Source of the DNA: Bordetella genomosp. 13
Lineage (GTDB): Bacteria; Pseudomonadota; Gammaproteobacteria; Burkholderiales; Burkholderiaceae_B
Reading direction: 5' to 3'
NCBI RefSeq assembly: GCF_007679965.1
Contig: NZ_VEHL01000006.1
Span: 62,001 to 126,000, forward strand
Length of the DNA: 64,000 nt
This document shows positions 53,359 through 61,876 of this stretch, piece after piece; the first letter of the stretch is position 1; every line of letters starts with the position of its first letter. The position numbers and the translations under genes are program-made. The notes below the pieces were generated by a model. It searched no databases and was not told where the DNA came from. It saw nothing but the letters and a program-made list of their open reading frames with translations.

Positions 53359-53434
53359 TCGCGCAAGCCCACATGGTGCCAGAATCGAAGTCCGCACCGG
53401 CGTCCGCCGCCGCAACGTCATGGAGACTGTCGCA

Positions 53435-54367
53435 ATGCCCAATTCCACAGGACTGTCCGGCGTATTCTCGCCGGTCCTCACGCCGTTCGACGCCCAGGGC
53501 CGCCCCAGCACCGAACGCTTCGTCAAGCATTGCCGCTGGCTGCGCGGGCAGGACGTGGGCCTGGCGGTGTTCGGCACCAACTCCGAAGCGAATTCCCTCA
53601 CCGTCGGCGAAAAGCAGAAGCTGCTGGCCGCGCTGCTGGAAGCCGGCGTCGAGCCCTCCGCGCTGATGCCCGGCACCGGCGCGTGCGCGCTGCCCGATGC
53701 CATCGAACTCACCCGCACCGCCGTGCAGGCCGGCTGCGCCGGCGTGCTGGTGCTGCCGCCGTTCTACTACAAGGGCGTCAGCGATGAAGGCCTGTTCCGC
53801 TATTTCGCGGGCCTGATCGAAGGCGTGGCCGACGAGCGCCTGCGCATCTTCCTCTATCACATCCCGCCCGTGGCGCAGGTGCCCATCAGCCTGGACCTGA
53901 TCGACCGCCTGCTCGACCGCTATCCCGGCATCGTGGCCGGCGTGAAGGACAGCTCGGGCGACTGGGCCAACACCTCCGCCATGCTGGAACGCCACGCCCC
54001 GCGCGGCTTCCAGGTCTTCGCAGGCAGCGAGGTCTTCCTGCTGCGCACCCTGCGCGGCGGCGGCGCCGGCTGCATCACCGCCACCGGCAACGTCAACCCC
54101 GGCCCCATCGTCGACCTGTTCAAGCACTGGCAGGACGCCGACGCCGACGACCGCCAGGCCGCCCTGGACACCACGCGCGGCATCTTCCAGCGCTACCCCA
54201 TGATCCCCGCCATGAAGGCCGCCATCGCCTGGCAATCCGGCGACGCCGACTGGCGCCACGTCCGCGCCCCGCTGGTCGAACTGGAAAAAACCCAGGCCGA
54301 CGCACTGTGCGCAGAACTGGAAAAATCGGGCTTCACCATGCCCGACGCGAAGTCGCTGGCTGCTTAA
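53435..54367 (+). CDS. DapA-family aldolase/dehydratase
   Basis: 310-residue class I (beta/alpha)8 lyase of the dihydrodipicolinate synthase family. The Schiff-base lysine is K171 in PGIVAGVKDSSGD, the catalytic tyrosine Y141 in FLYHIPPVAQVP, and GTNSEANSLTVGEK replaces the GTTGE motif of true DapA (so meso-DAP synthesis is unlikely). The start at 53435 has GGAG nine bases upstream; an earlier ATG overlaps that site. With an UxaA/GarD dehydratase convergent next door it could be a 2-keto-3-deoxy sugar acid aldolase or 5-keto-4-deoxyglucarate dehydratase, which belong to this family. A strong terminator follows. Confidence 0.87.
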   Translation: MPNSTGLSGVFSPVLTPFDAQGRPSTERFVKHCRWLRGQDVGLAVFGTNSEANSLTVGEKQKLLAALLEAGVEPSALMPGTGACALPDAIELTRTAVQAGCAGVLVLPPFYYKGVSDEGLFRYFAGLIEGVADERLRIFLYHIPPVAQVPISLDLIDRLLDRYPGIVAGVKDSSGDWANTSAMLERHAPRGFQVFAGSEVFLLRTLRGGGAGCITATGNVNPGPIVDLFKHWQDADADDRQAALDTTRGIFQRYPMIPAMKAAIAWQSGDADWRHVRAPLVELEKTQADALCAELEKSGFTMPDAKSLAA

Positions 54368-54392
54368 TCCCACCACCACGCAGTACCAACAT

Positions 54393-54427
54393 AAGCCCGA
54401 TCCGGCGAAAGCCGGATCGGGCTTTTT
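54393..54427 (+). terminator. Rho-independent terminator after the DapA-family gene
   Basis: A perfect 14-bp stem (54393-54406 with 54411-54424) capped by a GAAA tetraloop, followed by CTTTTTCT; the stem end AAGCC/GGCTT merges into the T-run. It is textbook intrinsic termination, 26 bp beyond the stop codon. Confidence 0.95.
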
Positions 54428-54475
54428 CTCTCTCACACAACCGCGTTGCGACCCGTCGAATTGCGCAACTGCAAG

Positions 54476-54548
54476 CCGCAGGCTTACCGGAGAAGTCTCG
54501 CCCGCAGCGCGAAAGCGCGAGGACGAGACTTCGCAGGCAAGCCTGCGG
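54476..54548. repeat. Three-stem palindromic element between convergent genes
   Basis: Nested pairing: 54476-54485 with 54539-54548 (10 bp, CCGCAGGCTT/AAGCCTGCGG), then 54492-54500 with 54524-54532 (9 bp, GAAGTCTCG/CGAGACTTC), then GCGC-GAAA-GCGC at 54507-54518. No T-run follows. It lies between the DapA-gene terminator and the end of the dehydratase gene, so it may be a dispersed REP/BIME-like element. It resembles the 9.3-9.7 kb elements in architecture but not in sequence. Confidence 0.75.
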
Positions 54549-54600
54549 CGTCAGAAGAACACAAACCGCCGCATGAAAATGAACCACCCCAAAACAACTC

Positions 54601-56148
54601 TCAACTAGTCACGCCAATGTTCCACGGAACAAACTCATGATCCCCCAACCCCAACTCCTCGCTGCGCGTCCTCCCCCCTGACGCCACTCGCAGGATCTCC
54701 GCGAAAATCTGCTCCCCCATCTCCGCCATCGTCGCCGTCCCGTCCAGCACCTGGCCGCAATTCACGTCCATGTCCTCGGTCAGCCGCTCGTACATCGGCG
54801 TATTGGTCGCCAGCTTGATCGACGGCACCGGCTTGGCGCCGAACATCGACCCTCGCCCCGTGGTGAAGCAGATGATGTTCGCCCCGCCCGCGATCTGTCC
54901 CGTCGCCGACACCGGATCGAATCCCGGCGTGTCCATGAACACGAACCCCGCCTGACGCACCGGCTCGGCGTAGCGATACACCTCCATCAGCCCGGTGGTG
55001 CCGCCCTTCATCGACGATCCCAGCGACTTCTCGAAGATGTTGGCCAGCCCGCCCATCTGGTTGCCGGGACTGACCTTGCCGTTGATCTGCACGTCGCGGC
55101 CCGGCGAGTACTCGTCCTTCCACCAGCGGATGCGGCTGACCAGCTTCTCGCCCACCTCGCGGCTTTGCGCGCGCGAGGTCAGCGTGTGCTCGACCCCGTA
55201 GATTTCGGGCGTCTCCGACAGGATGGCCGTGCCGCCATGGCGCACCAGGATGTCCATGGCCGCGCCCAACGCGGGGTTCGCCGTGATCGACGAGAACCCG
55301 TCCGATCCGCCGCACTGCAGGCCGATCTTCAGATGCCGCGCGGACACGGTTTCACGCCGCACGTCGTTCGCGGCGGGCAGCAGTTCGCGCACCGCGGCCA
55401 CGCCGGCCTCGATGGTCTTGCGCGTGCCGCCCGTCTCCTGCATCACGAAGGTGCGGATGCGTTCGCCGGCCTGCAGGCCCTGGTCCTTCAGCAGCGCGTC
55501 CAGCTGGTTGCGCTCGCAGCCCAGGCCCACGATCAGCACGCCCGCGAAGTTGGCATGGCATGCGTAGCCGCCGATGGTCCGGCGCAGCAGGTCCATCGGC
55601 TCGCCCGACATCTCCATGCCGCAGCCCAGGCCATGGCTCAGCGCCACCACGCCGTCCACGTTGGGATACTGCTTCATCACCTCGGGCGTGAAGGCTTCGG
55701 CGATGCGGTGCACCACCGTGGCCGAACAGTTCACGGTCGACAGGATGCCCACGTAGTTGCGCGTGCCCACCTGGCCGTTGGCGCGCACGATGCCCTGGAA
55801 CGTGGCCTGCCGGGCCTCTGGCAGCACGGGTGTCTCGACGTAATCGCGGCCATGCGCGTAATCGCGGTCGAACTCGCGGAACTCGGTATTGTGCGAGTGC
55901 ACGTACGTGCCAGCCGGAATGTCGGCGGCGGCGAAGCCGATACAGACGTTGTATTTCAGGATGGGCTCGCCCAGGCGCAGGTCGCGCGCGGCGATCTTGT
56001 GGCCGGCCGGCACCTGGCTGCGCGACGTGAAGCCCTCGCTGGGCACGTCGGTGCCGATGCCCACCGGCACGCGCGCCACCACGATGTTGTCGGAGGGATG
56101 CAAACGGATGATGGGGCCGCTGGCCCGTTTTGCGGATTGATCGATCAT
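54601..56148 (-). CDS. UxaA/GarD-family sugar-acid dehydratase (altronate/galactarate dehydratase)
   Basis: 515-residue dehydratase of the altronate/D-galactarate family. The N-terminal SAF-like domain (IIRLHPSDNIVVARVPVGIGTDVP...; residues 11-90, ending with YVHSHNTEF) is followed by the large domain with GQVGTRNYVGILSTVNCSATVVHRIAEAF, GVVALSHGLGCGM, VLIVGLGCERNQ, IGLQCGGSDGFSSITANPALGAA and ICFTTGRGSMFGAKPVPSIKLATN. The cysteines in NCS, GCGM, GLGCE and QCGGSD are probably the iron ligands. The family removes water from C6 sugar acids (altronate, galactarate) to give keto-deoxy acids. Start 56148 is chosen where SAF homology begins. It follows a Bug receptor gene by 76 bp on the same strand. 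Confidence 0.88.
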   Translation of the reverse strand: MIDQSAKRASGPIIRLHPSDNIVVARVPVGIGTDVPSEGFTSRSQVPAGHKIAARDLRLGEPILKYNVCIGFAAADIPAGTYVHSHNTEFREFDRDYAHGRDYVETPVLPEARQATFQGIVRANGQVGTRNYVGILSTVNCSATVVHRIAEAFTPEVMKQYPNVDGVVALSHGLGCGMEMSGEPMDLLRRTIGGYACHANFAGVLIVGLGCERNQLDALLKDQGLQAGERIRTFVMQETGGTRKTIEAGVAAVRELLPAANDVRRETVSARHLKIGLQCGGSDGFSSITANPALGAAMDILVRHGGTAILSETPEIYGVEHTLTSRAQSREVGEKLVSRIRWWKDEYSPGRDVQINGKVSPGNQMGGLANIFEKSLGSSMKGGTTGLMEVYRYAEPVRQAGFVFMDTPGFDPVSATGQIAGGANIICFTTGRGSMFGAKPVPSIKLATNTPMYERLTEDMDVNCGQVLDGTATMAEMGEQIFAEILRVASGGRTRSEELGLGDHEFVPWNIGVTS

Positions 56149-56224
56149 GATGGCTACGGCCTGTTCATACGGAAAAAAGCCTCGCGCGAGCCGCACGGTG
56201 GCCTCGCGCAAGGCGGCTCGGTTC

Positions 56225-57232
56225 TCACTCGGGGCGGATGCCGAGGTCGCGGATGGTCGACGCCCAGCGCGGCACTTCCTGCTTGATGAAGGCCGAGAAC
56301 TTGTCAGGATCGGTGCCGACCACGGTGAACCCCTGTTCGGCGAGCTTGTCGCGCGTGGCGTTGTCCTGCAGCGAGGTCTGCACCGCGCCGTACAGCTTGT
56401 CGACGACGGGCTTGGGCGTGCCGGCAGGCGCGAAGATGCCGTACCAGGTCAGCACCTCGAAGCCGTCGTAGCCCGACTCGGCCATGGTTGGCAGGTCGGC
56501 CGCCTTGGGATCGCGTTGCAGGCTCGTCACGGCCAGCGCGCGCAACTGCCCCGACTTCACGTAGGGCATGGCCACGGGCAGGTTGGCGAACATGAAGGGC
56601 ACCTGGCCGCCCAGCACGTCGGTGATGGCGGGCGCCTCGCCCTTGTAGGGCACGTGCGTCACGGGCGTCTTCAGGCGATGCGAATACAGCTCTCCGGCGA
56701 TGTGCTGCGGCCCGCCCTGGCCCGACGACGCGTAGGTCGTGCCGCCGTTGCCCGACTTGCGGATCTGCGCGTCCAGCTCGGCCACGGTCCTGGCCTGCAC
56801 CAGCTTGGGATTGACCACCAGCACCAGCGGCATCGACACCATCATCGTCACCGGCGTGAAGTCTTTCGACGGATTGAAGGGCAGCTGCGGGTACAGCGAG
56901 GGCGCCACCAGCATGGTCGACTGCGAGCCCAGGAACAGCGAATAGCCGTCGGGCTTGGAACGCGCCACGTTGTCCGCCGCGATGGTGCCCGTGGCCCCGG
57001 GCCGGTTCTCGACCACCACCTGCTGGCCCAGCGCCTGCGACGCCCGCGCGCCGATCAGCCGCGCCACCACGTCGGCGCCGCCGCCGGGCGCGAAGCCCAC
57101 CACCAGGCGCAGGGGACGGTCGGGGAAGGCGTCCTGGGCGCTTGCCTGCGCGGCAGCGCCCAGCGTGAGCGCCAGCGTACAGGAGGTGAGGGCGAGCCGG
57201 CCCAGCAGGGGCCGCAGCAGCGGGGTGAACAT
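56225..57232 (-). CDS. Bug-family periplasmic receptor (tripartite tricarboxylate transporter)
   Basis: 335-residue TctC/Bug receptor: signal peptide TSCTLALTLGAAAQASAQ, then DAFPDRPLRLVVGFAPGGGADVVARLIGARASQALGQQVVVENRPGATGTIAADNVARSKPDGYSLF, the typical Bug N-domain. Ligand-site HVPYKGEAPAITDVLGGQVPFMFAN and a terminal GTDPDKFSAFIKQEVPRWASTIRDLGIRPE also fit. The gene precedes the UxaA/GarD dehydratase in the same direction, so its ligand is probably the sugar acid that enzyme acts on. No TctA/B genes are nearby. Confidence 0.9.
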   Translation of the reverse strand: MFTPLLRPLLGRLALTSCTLALTLGAAAQASAQDAFPDRPLRLVVGFAPGGGADVVARLIGARASQALGQQVVVENRPGATGTIAADNVARSKPDGYSLFLGSQSTMLVAPSLYPQLPFNPSKDFTPVTMMVSMPLVLVVNPKLVQARTVAELDAQIRKSGNGGTTYASSGQGGPQHIAGELYSHRLKTPVTHVPYKGEAPAITDVLGGQVPFMFANLPVAMPYVKSGQLRALAVTSLQRDPKAADLPTMAESGYDGFEVLTWYGIFAPAGTPKPVVDKLYGAVQTSLQDNATRDKLAEQGFTVVGTDPDKFSAFIKQEVPRWASTIRDLGIRPE

Positions 57233-57394
57233 GGTTGTCTCCGGATTTTCTAGGTATGGATGTGCCGTCCGGGCGGCAGGGCAACCGGGACGGGCAGGCC
57301 TATTCTGGCCGCGCCGATACCCCGGTTCAAGTACGCTTGAGTAGGTTCAGACCATAAGATTTTTATGTTCTCAACCCTTGGGAAAGCGTGCGCG

Positions 57395-57754
57395 TCAGGA
57401 AGGCGTGCGGGCCGCCGTCACGATGATCTCCACCAGCAGGTCCGGCGACGCCAGCTTGGCCTCGCACGTGGCGCGCGTGGGCATCGCGTCCTTGGGCGCC
57501 CATTCGGCCCATACCGAATTCATGCCCGCGAAGTCGCGGTCGATGTCCTTCAGCCAGACCTGCACCTGCAGCATGCGCGACTTGTCGGTGCCGGCCTGCG
57601 CCAGATAGGTGTCGATCTTGGCCAACACGCCGCGCGTCTGCGCCTCGATGCCGCCGGGTTCGTTGGCGGTGACGCCCGCCACGTACACGGTGTCGCCGTG
57701 GATCACGATGCGGCTGAGTTTGGCGTTGGAATCCATGCGCACGATGTCGTTCAT
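57395..57754 (-). CDS. RidA-family protein (enamine/imine deaminase-like)
   Basis: 119-residue YjgF/YER057c/UK114 protein. RidA hydrolyses reactive enamine/imine intermediates produced by PLP or flavin oxidases; here the catalytic arginine position is R94 in MPTRATCEAKLASPDLLVEI. The family block DTVYVAGVTANEPGGIEAQTRGVLAKIDTYLAQAGTDKSRMLQVQVWLKDI is intact. It lies 28 bp after the first D-amino-acid-oxidase-like gene of the following cluster, on the same strand, suggesting it cleans up the imine made by those oxidases. Confidence 0.9.
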   Translation of the reverse strand: MNDIVRMDSNAKLSRIVIHGDTVYVAGVTANEPGGIEAQTRGVLAKIDTYLAQAGTDKSRMLQVQVWLKDIDRDFAGMNSVWAEWAPKDAMPTRATCEAKLASPDLLVEIIVTAARTPS

Positions 57755-57782
57755 GCCGTACTGCTCCTGAAGATGAATGCGG

Positions 57783-58925
57783 TCACTGCGGACCGGAAGG
57801 ATGACCGGTGCGCACGAAGCGCCCGATGCTGAAGGGTTCGATGGGCAGGCTGGCCGTGCCCTGCGTCACCAACTCGCACAGCAGGCGGCCGACGATGGGC
57901 CCGAGCTCGAAGCCATGAGCCGAGAAGCCGAAGGCATGGAAGGCGCGTTCGCGCCGCAGGCTGGGACCGATCACGGGAATCTCGTCGGGCATGCAGGCCT
58001 CGATGCCGGCCCAGCCGCGATTGACCACGGCGCCTTCCATGTGGGGAAACAGGTCGCACACCGTGCGCGCGCCTTCGCCCAGCGAGCGGAAGTCCAGCTC
58101 GGTCCACTCGGCTTCGCGGTCCACCCACGCGCGCCGGCCGCCGCCGATCAGCACGGTGCCGTTGCCGCGCTGCTTGAATGACAGCGGACGGCCGGTGCCG
58201 ATCACCACGGGGTCCAGGAAGTGCGGCATGCGCAGCGTCACCAGCATCATGGGACTGATGGCCTGCAGGGGCACGGGCTCATCCCATTGCCCGGCCACGC
58301 GGTCGGCCCAGGCGCCCGCGCAGTTGAGCAGCGTGGGCGCCGTGTACGTGCCCGCGCTGGTCGTCACCGTCCACTGCGCGCCGTCGCGGCGCGTCTCGTG
58401 CACGCGCACGCCTTCCAGGAAGCGCGCGCCCAGGCTGGCGGCCTTGCGGCGAAACGCCAGCGTGGTGCGATAGGGATCGGCCGCCGCGTCGCCGCGGGCG
58501 ATGACGCCACCCCGCACCGTGGGCGCGATGCGCGGGATCATCGCGCGCAGTTCATCGGCGCCGATCCATTCCTCGTGCGTGTAGCCGTGGGCATGCATGG
58601 CCTGCAGCCGCGCCGTCAGCGTGGCCACGTCCGCCTCGTTCTCGGCCACGCGCACCTGGCCGTGCTGTTCGAAGCCGCAGTCGTCATCGACGAGATCGCC
58701 GATGCGATACCAGAGCTCGCGCGACGCCAGCGCCAGCGGCACTTCGGCAAGATGTCGGCCCAGCGTGCGCACGCCGCCCGCGTTCACGCCCGAAGCATGG
58801 CGGCCGGCGTAGTTCTTCTCGATCACCAGCGCCGGGACGCCCGCGCGCGCCAGGTGCAGCGCGGCCGAGCTGCCGTGCAGCCCGCCGCCCACGATGATCA
58901 CCTCGGCACTGTGCGAGTCGGCCAT
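57783..58925 (-). CDS. FAD-dependent amine/amino-acid oxidase (DAO family)
   Basis: 380-residue DAO-family flavoprotein: dinucleotide-binding VIIVGGGLHGSSAALHLARAGVPALVIEK (8-36), the flavin-contact GVNAGGVRTLGRHL segment, and the C-terminal GRGWAGIEACMPDEIPVIGPSLRRERAFHAFGFSAHGFELGPIVGRLLCELVTQG (variant of the G-H-G-x-x-x-x-P motif). Such enzymes oxidise N-substituted or D-amino acids (sarcosine, D-hydroxyproline, opines). Its ATG touches the stop of the next enzyme gene upstream. It is one of two beta-type subunit candidates in this cluster. Confidence 0.86.
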   Translation of the reverse strand: MADSHSAEVIIVGGGLHGSSAALHLARAGVPALVIEKNYAGRHASGVNAGGVRTLGRHLAEVPLALASRELWYRIGDLVDDDCGFEQHGQVRVAENEADVATLTARLQAMHAHGYTHEEWIGADELRAMIPRIAPTVRGGVIARGDAAADPYRTTLAFRRKAASLGARFLEGVRVHETRRDGAQWTVTTSAGTYTAPTLLNCAGAWADRVAGQWDEPVPLQAISPMMLVTLRMPHFLDPVVIGTGRPLSFKQRGNGTVLIGGGRRAWVDREAEWTELDFRSLGEGARTVCDLFPHMEGAVVNRGWAGIEACMPDEIPVIGPSLRRERAFHAFGFSAHGFELGPIVGRLLCELVTQGTASLPIEPFSIGRFVRTGHPSGPQ

Positions 58926-60424
58926 TATTTCTTCAGGCGCACCACCGCCTGCCGCGAGGCGTCGGTCTGCGGCAGCGTGGCCAGCTCGCCCAGCGTCAGC
59001 GGCTTGGTCGGGAAGCGCAGGCGGTAGTAGCCCACCTCGCTGACCGGCACGCCGCGTTCCTCGGCGATCAGCTCGCTGACGGTCAGGCCGCAGAAGCGGC
59101 CCTGGCACGGGCCCATGCCGCAACGCAGGAAGGCCTTCATCTGGTTGGGGCCCGAACAGCCCAGCGCCACGGTGTCGCGCACCTGCTGCGCGGTGACCTC
59201 CTCGCAGCGGCACACGATGGTGTCGCCGGTGGGACGCCGGTACGCGTCGGACGCCTTGTACAGCGTGTCGAAGAAGGCCCGGCCACGCACCGCGCGCGCC
59301 AATGCCTGGCGATGCGGCACGGCCTGCTGGTCGCGCTGCGCGGCCTTGATGCGGCCCAGCATCTTCACGGCATTCAGCGCCGCCAGGCGGCCGCGATGCT
59401 CGGCGGCCAGGGCCCCCGCGATGCCCGCGCCGTCGCCCGCGATGCCGATGTCGGGCACGGAGGTCGCGCCCCATTCGTCCACCTTGGGCTGCCAGCAGTC
59501 CAGCGCGGCGTTCCACTCGTGCTGCACGCCCACGGCGCGCGACAGGTTGACGTTGGGCACCACGCCCTGGTGCAGCATCAGCTGCTCGACGGGGCGCTCG
59601 TGCTGGCGGCCGCCCGCCGTGTAACGCACCGATTGCAGCTTGCCGTCACCCACTGCCTGCAACTCGCGCACGTCCCTCACGATGGGCACCGCCGCCCTCA
59701 CCGCGCGCATCAGCTTCAGGCCCTTGCCCAGATACGGCGAACGCAGGAAGTCCCACGCATGCGGCAGCGCCTGCGCCACGCGGCCCGCCGGCATGGTCTC
59801 CAGCAAGGCGTCGATCTTCGCGCCGGCATTCAGGTATTGCCACGCCACCAGGTACAGCAGCGGACCGCAGCCGGCAAGAACCGTGGGCCCGCTGGGCACC
59901 AGGCCCGCCGACTTCAACAGGATCTGCGCGGCGCCCGCGGTGATCACGCCGGGCAGGGTCCAGCCCGGGATGGGAAAGGGGCGCTCCTGCGCGCCGGTGG
60001 CCAGCAGGATGTGTCGGGCCTGGACCATGCGGGCCTGTCCGTCCACGGAATACGCCACCTCGAAGCCCTTCTCGGGTGCCTCCGCCGTCATCCGCGACAC
60101 GGCCCACACCGTGGCGCCGGGCTCGTAGCGCGCGCCGCTGGCGCGGAAGGGTTCGACCAGGCTGGCGCCGTGCCAGTAGTCCTCGCCCAGGATGCGCTTG
60201 TCCGCCACCGGCGTGGTGGTGATGGCGCGATAGATCTGGCCGCCGGGCGCGGGCTGCTCGTCCAGCAGCAGCGTGTCCACGCCCAGTTTCGCGGCCGTCG
60301 TGGCGGCGGCCAGGCCGGCGGGCCCGGCGCCGATCACCAGCAGCTCGCAACGCGACAGGTTCATCGGTTCGCCTTCGTGCCGTGCGCCCGGGTATGCGCC
60401 CATGGAGGAATCCGCCTGGTTCAT
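58925..60424 (-). CDS. Opine-oxidase/hydroxyproline-dehydrogenase alpha-like flavoprotein with [2Fe-2S] BFD-type domain
   Basis: 499-residue protein of the OoxA/NoxA/HcnB type. Pyridine nucleotide-disulfide reductase-like FAD fold: CELLVIGAGPAGLAAATTAAKLGVDTLLLDEQPAPGGQIYRAI at about 25-67, a second dinucleotide fold at GPTVLAGCGPLLYLVAWQYLNAGAKI, and C-terminal C-x-C...C-x4-C ligands (VCRCEEVTAQQVRDTVALGC; FLRCGMGPCQGRFC) of a Fer2_BFD domain. The ATG at 60424 overlaps the stop of the small ferredoxin-like gene, a coupled start; an internal ATG at 60364 is an alternative. With the small iron-sulfur protein and a DAO-type subunit it forms the three-part dehydrogenase known for opines and D-hydroxyproline. 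Confidence 0.88.
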   Translation of the reverse strand: MNQADSSMGAYPGARHEGEPMNLSRCELLVIGAGPAGLAAATTAAKLGVDTLLLDEQPAPGGQIYRAITTTPVADKRILGEDYWHGASLVEPFRASGARYEPGATVWAVSRMTAEAPEKGFEVAYSVDGQARMVQARHILLATGAQERPFPIPGWTLPGVITAGAAQILLKSAGLVPSGPTVLAGCGPLLYLVAWQYLNAGAKIDALLETMPAGRVAQALPHAWDFLRSPYLGKGLKLMRAVRAAVPIVRDVRELQAVGDGKLQSVRYTAGGRQHERPVEQLMLHQGVVPNVNLSRAVGVQHEWNAALDCWQPKVDEWGATSVPDIGIAGDGAGIAGALAAEHRGRLAALNAVKMLGRIKAAQRDQQAVPHRQALARAVRGRAFFDTLYKASDAYRRPTGDTIVCRCEEVTAQQVRDTVALGCSGPNQMKAFLRCGMGPCQGRFCGLTVSELIAEERGVPVSEVGYYRLRFPTKPLTLGELATLPQTDASRQAVVRLKK

Positions 60425-60729
60425 GAGCGCACCTCGCGCGCGCCGCGCTGGCGCTCGATCTTCATGCCTTCGTGCACCGGCGTCATGCACGCCTGGCGGT
60501 TGGGCTGGCCGTCGATGGTGACCAGGCAGTCGTAGCAGACGCCCATCATGCAGTACGGGCCGCGCGGCACTTCACCCACCGCCGTGTCGCGGCAGTCGGC
60601 GTGGCCCGCGGCGAACAGGGCGGCGGCCACGCTGTCGCCCTGACGGCAGCCGAGCTCGGCACCGTCGACCGTGATGCGAACCGGCGTGCGGGCGGCCTGG
60701 TCCGCGGCCGCATCAAGCCTCTTGAACAT
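60421..60729 (-). CDS. Small [2Fe-2S] ferredoxin-like subunit (HcnA/OoxG-like)
   Basis: 102-residue (2Fe-2S)-binding protein. The plant-type cysteine pattern C60-x4-C65-x2-C68-x12-C81 (PYCMMGVCYDCLV ... RQAC) binds one cluster. It is the small electron-transfer subunit found between the alpha and beta flavoproteins of opine oxidases and D-hydroxyproline dehydrogenase. GGAGG is placed in front of the ATG. It overlaps its neighbours at both ends (17 bp with the DAO-type gene before it, 4 bp with the alpha-like gene after it), consistent with a coupled three-subunit enzyme. Confidence 0.9.
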   Translation of the reverse strand: MFKRLDAAADQAARTPVRITVDGAELGCRQGDSVAAALFAAGHADCRDTAVGEVPRGPYCMMGVCYDCLVTIDGQPNRQACMTPVHEGMKIERQRGAREVRS

Positions 60730-61876
60730 GGAACCTCCGGGTGGAAAACGGCGCCATGTCGTCGGCCAGCGCGTCGGCGGCGATCATGGGAGCGAGTTTG
60801 AGCGCATGGGCCGCGGCCAGCGTGACGCCGCTGTGGCAGGTGGCCACAAACGCGCCCGGACAGGTCTCGGACTGCTCGTAAATGGGGAAGCCGTCGCGCG
60901 ACATCACCCGCAGCGCGGCCCACGACCGCACCACGCGCACGTCGCGCAGCGCGGGCAGGGTGCGCACGGCACGGTCGGCCAGCGTGCCCAGCACGGGCAG
61001 GCCGGCGACCTCGTCGGCATAGCCGGCCTCTTCCTGCGAATCGCCGATGAGCCACGAACCCTCGTCCATCTGGCGCAGCGTGCTCAGCGGGAGTTTCAGC
61101 ACGGGCCTGGTGCGTTCCAGCACGATGATCTGGCCGCGTTGCGGCCGCACCGGCAGGTCCAGGCCGATATGTCTGGCCAGCTCGGGATTGCCCAGGCCGC
61201 CGGCCAGCACGAGGCGGCGCGCGCGCAGCGTGCCCTGCGGCGTGTCGACGTGGAACACGCCGCCGTCGTCGCGACGGATGCCCGTGGCCTTGCGACGCGG
61301 CAGGTAATCGACGCGGTCGTGCGCGAAGGACGCATGCAGCGCGCGCAGCAGCTTCAGCGGATTGGCGATGCCGTCCACCGACGTCAGGCTGGCGCCGCGC
61401 ACGTCGGGCCCGATGCCGGGCATGACGTCGGCCAGTTCCTTGCGGTCAAGCATCTTCCAGGCGTACTGCGGCATGCCGGGCTGCTGCTGCAGCTTGGTCA
61501 TGAACTGCACGCGCGCGTCGAATTCCTCGTCCGACAGCACCGGATGCAGGCCGCCATTCTGTTCCAGGCGCACGTCCACGCCGGTCTTGTCCAGCAACTC
61601 GGCGGCCAGTTGCGGCCACAGCTCCGCGGAACTGATGGTCCAGGAACCATAGCGCGGCAAGCCCATTCCCTTGCTTTGCACCCATACCAGGCCGAAGTTG
61701 CCGCGCGAGGCGCGGAACGCCACGTCGCCTTCGTCCAGCACCGCCACGCGCTCGAGCGAGCGGCGCAGGCCATAGGCGATGGCCGATCCGACCAGGCCGC
61801 CGCCGATCACCACCGCATCGTGGACCCCGCCTTGCGGCGCCGCGCCCCCGGGCGGGGGCACCGTCTGCTGATTCAT
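60713..61876 (-). CDS. FAD-dependent oxidoreductase, DAO-type beta subunit
   Basis: 387-residue DAO-family flavoprotein, paralogous to the one at 57783-58925: HDAVVIGGGLVGSAIAYGLRRSLERVAVLDEGD (19-51), RASRGNFGLVWVQSKG (flavin contact) and FVATCHSGVTLAAAHALKLAPMIA near the end (the C-x-S-G-x-T-L-A variant of the flavin-binding C-terminus). With the ferredoxin-like and OoxA-like genes following it, this is probably the catalytic beta subunit. The start at 61876 shares one base with the permease stop. Confidence 0.87.
   Translation of the reverse strand: MNQQTVPPPGGAAPQGGVHDAVVIGGGLVGSAIAYGLRRSLERVAVLDEGDVAFRASRGNFGLVWVQSKGMGLPRYGSWTISSAELWPQLAAELLDKTGVDVRLEQNGGLHPVLSDEEFDARVQFMTKLQQQPGMPQYAWKMLDRKELADVMPGIGPDVRGASLTSVDGIANPLKLLRALHASFAHDRVDYLPRRKATGIRRDDGGVFHVDTPQGTLRARRLVLAGGLGNPELARHIGLDLPVRPQRGQIIVLERTRPVLKLPLSTLRQMDEGSWLIGDSQEEAGYADEVAGLPVLGTLADRAVRTLPALRDVRVVRSWAALRVMSRDGFPIYEQSETCPGAFVATCHSGVTLAAAHALKLAPMIAADALADDMAPFSTRRFHVQEA

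Noticed and set aside
53420..53434. Earlier ATG for the DapA-family protein
   Set aside because: This ATG contains the GGAG that serves as ribosome-binding site for the ATG at 53435, and homologous chains begin at the latter.
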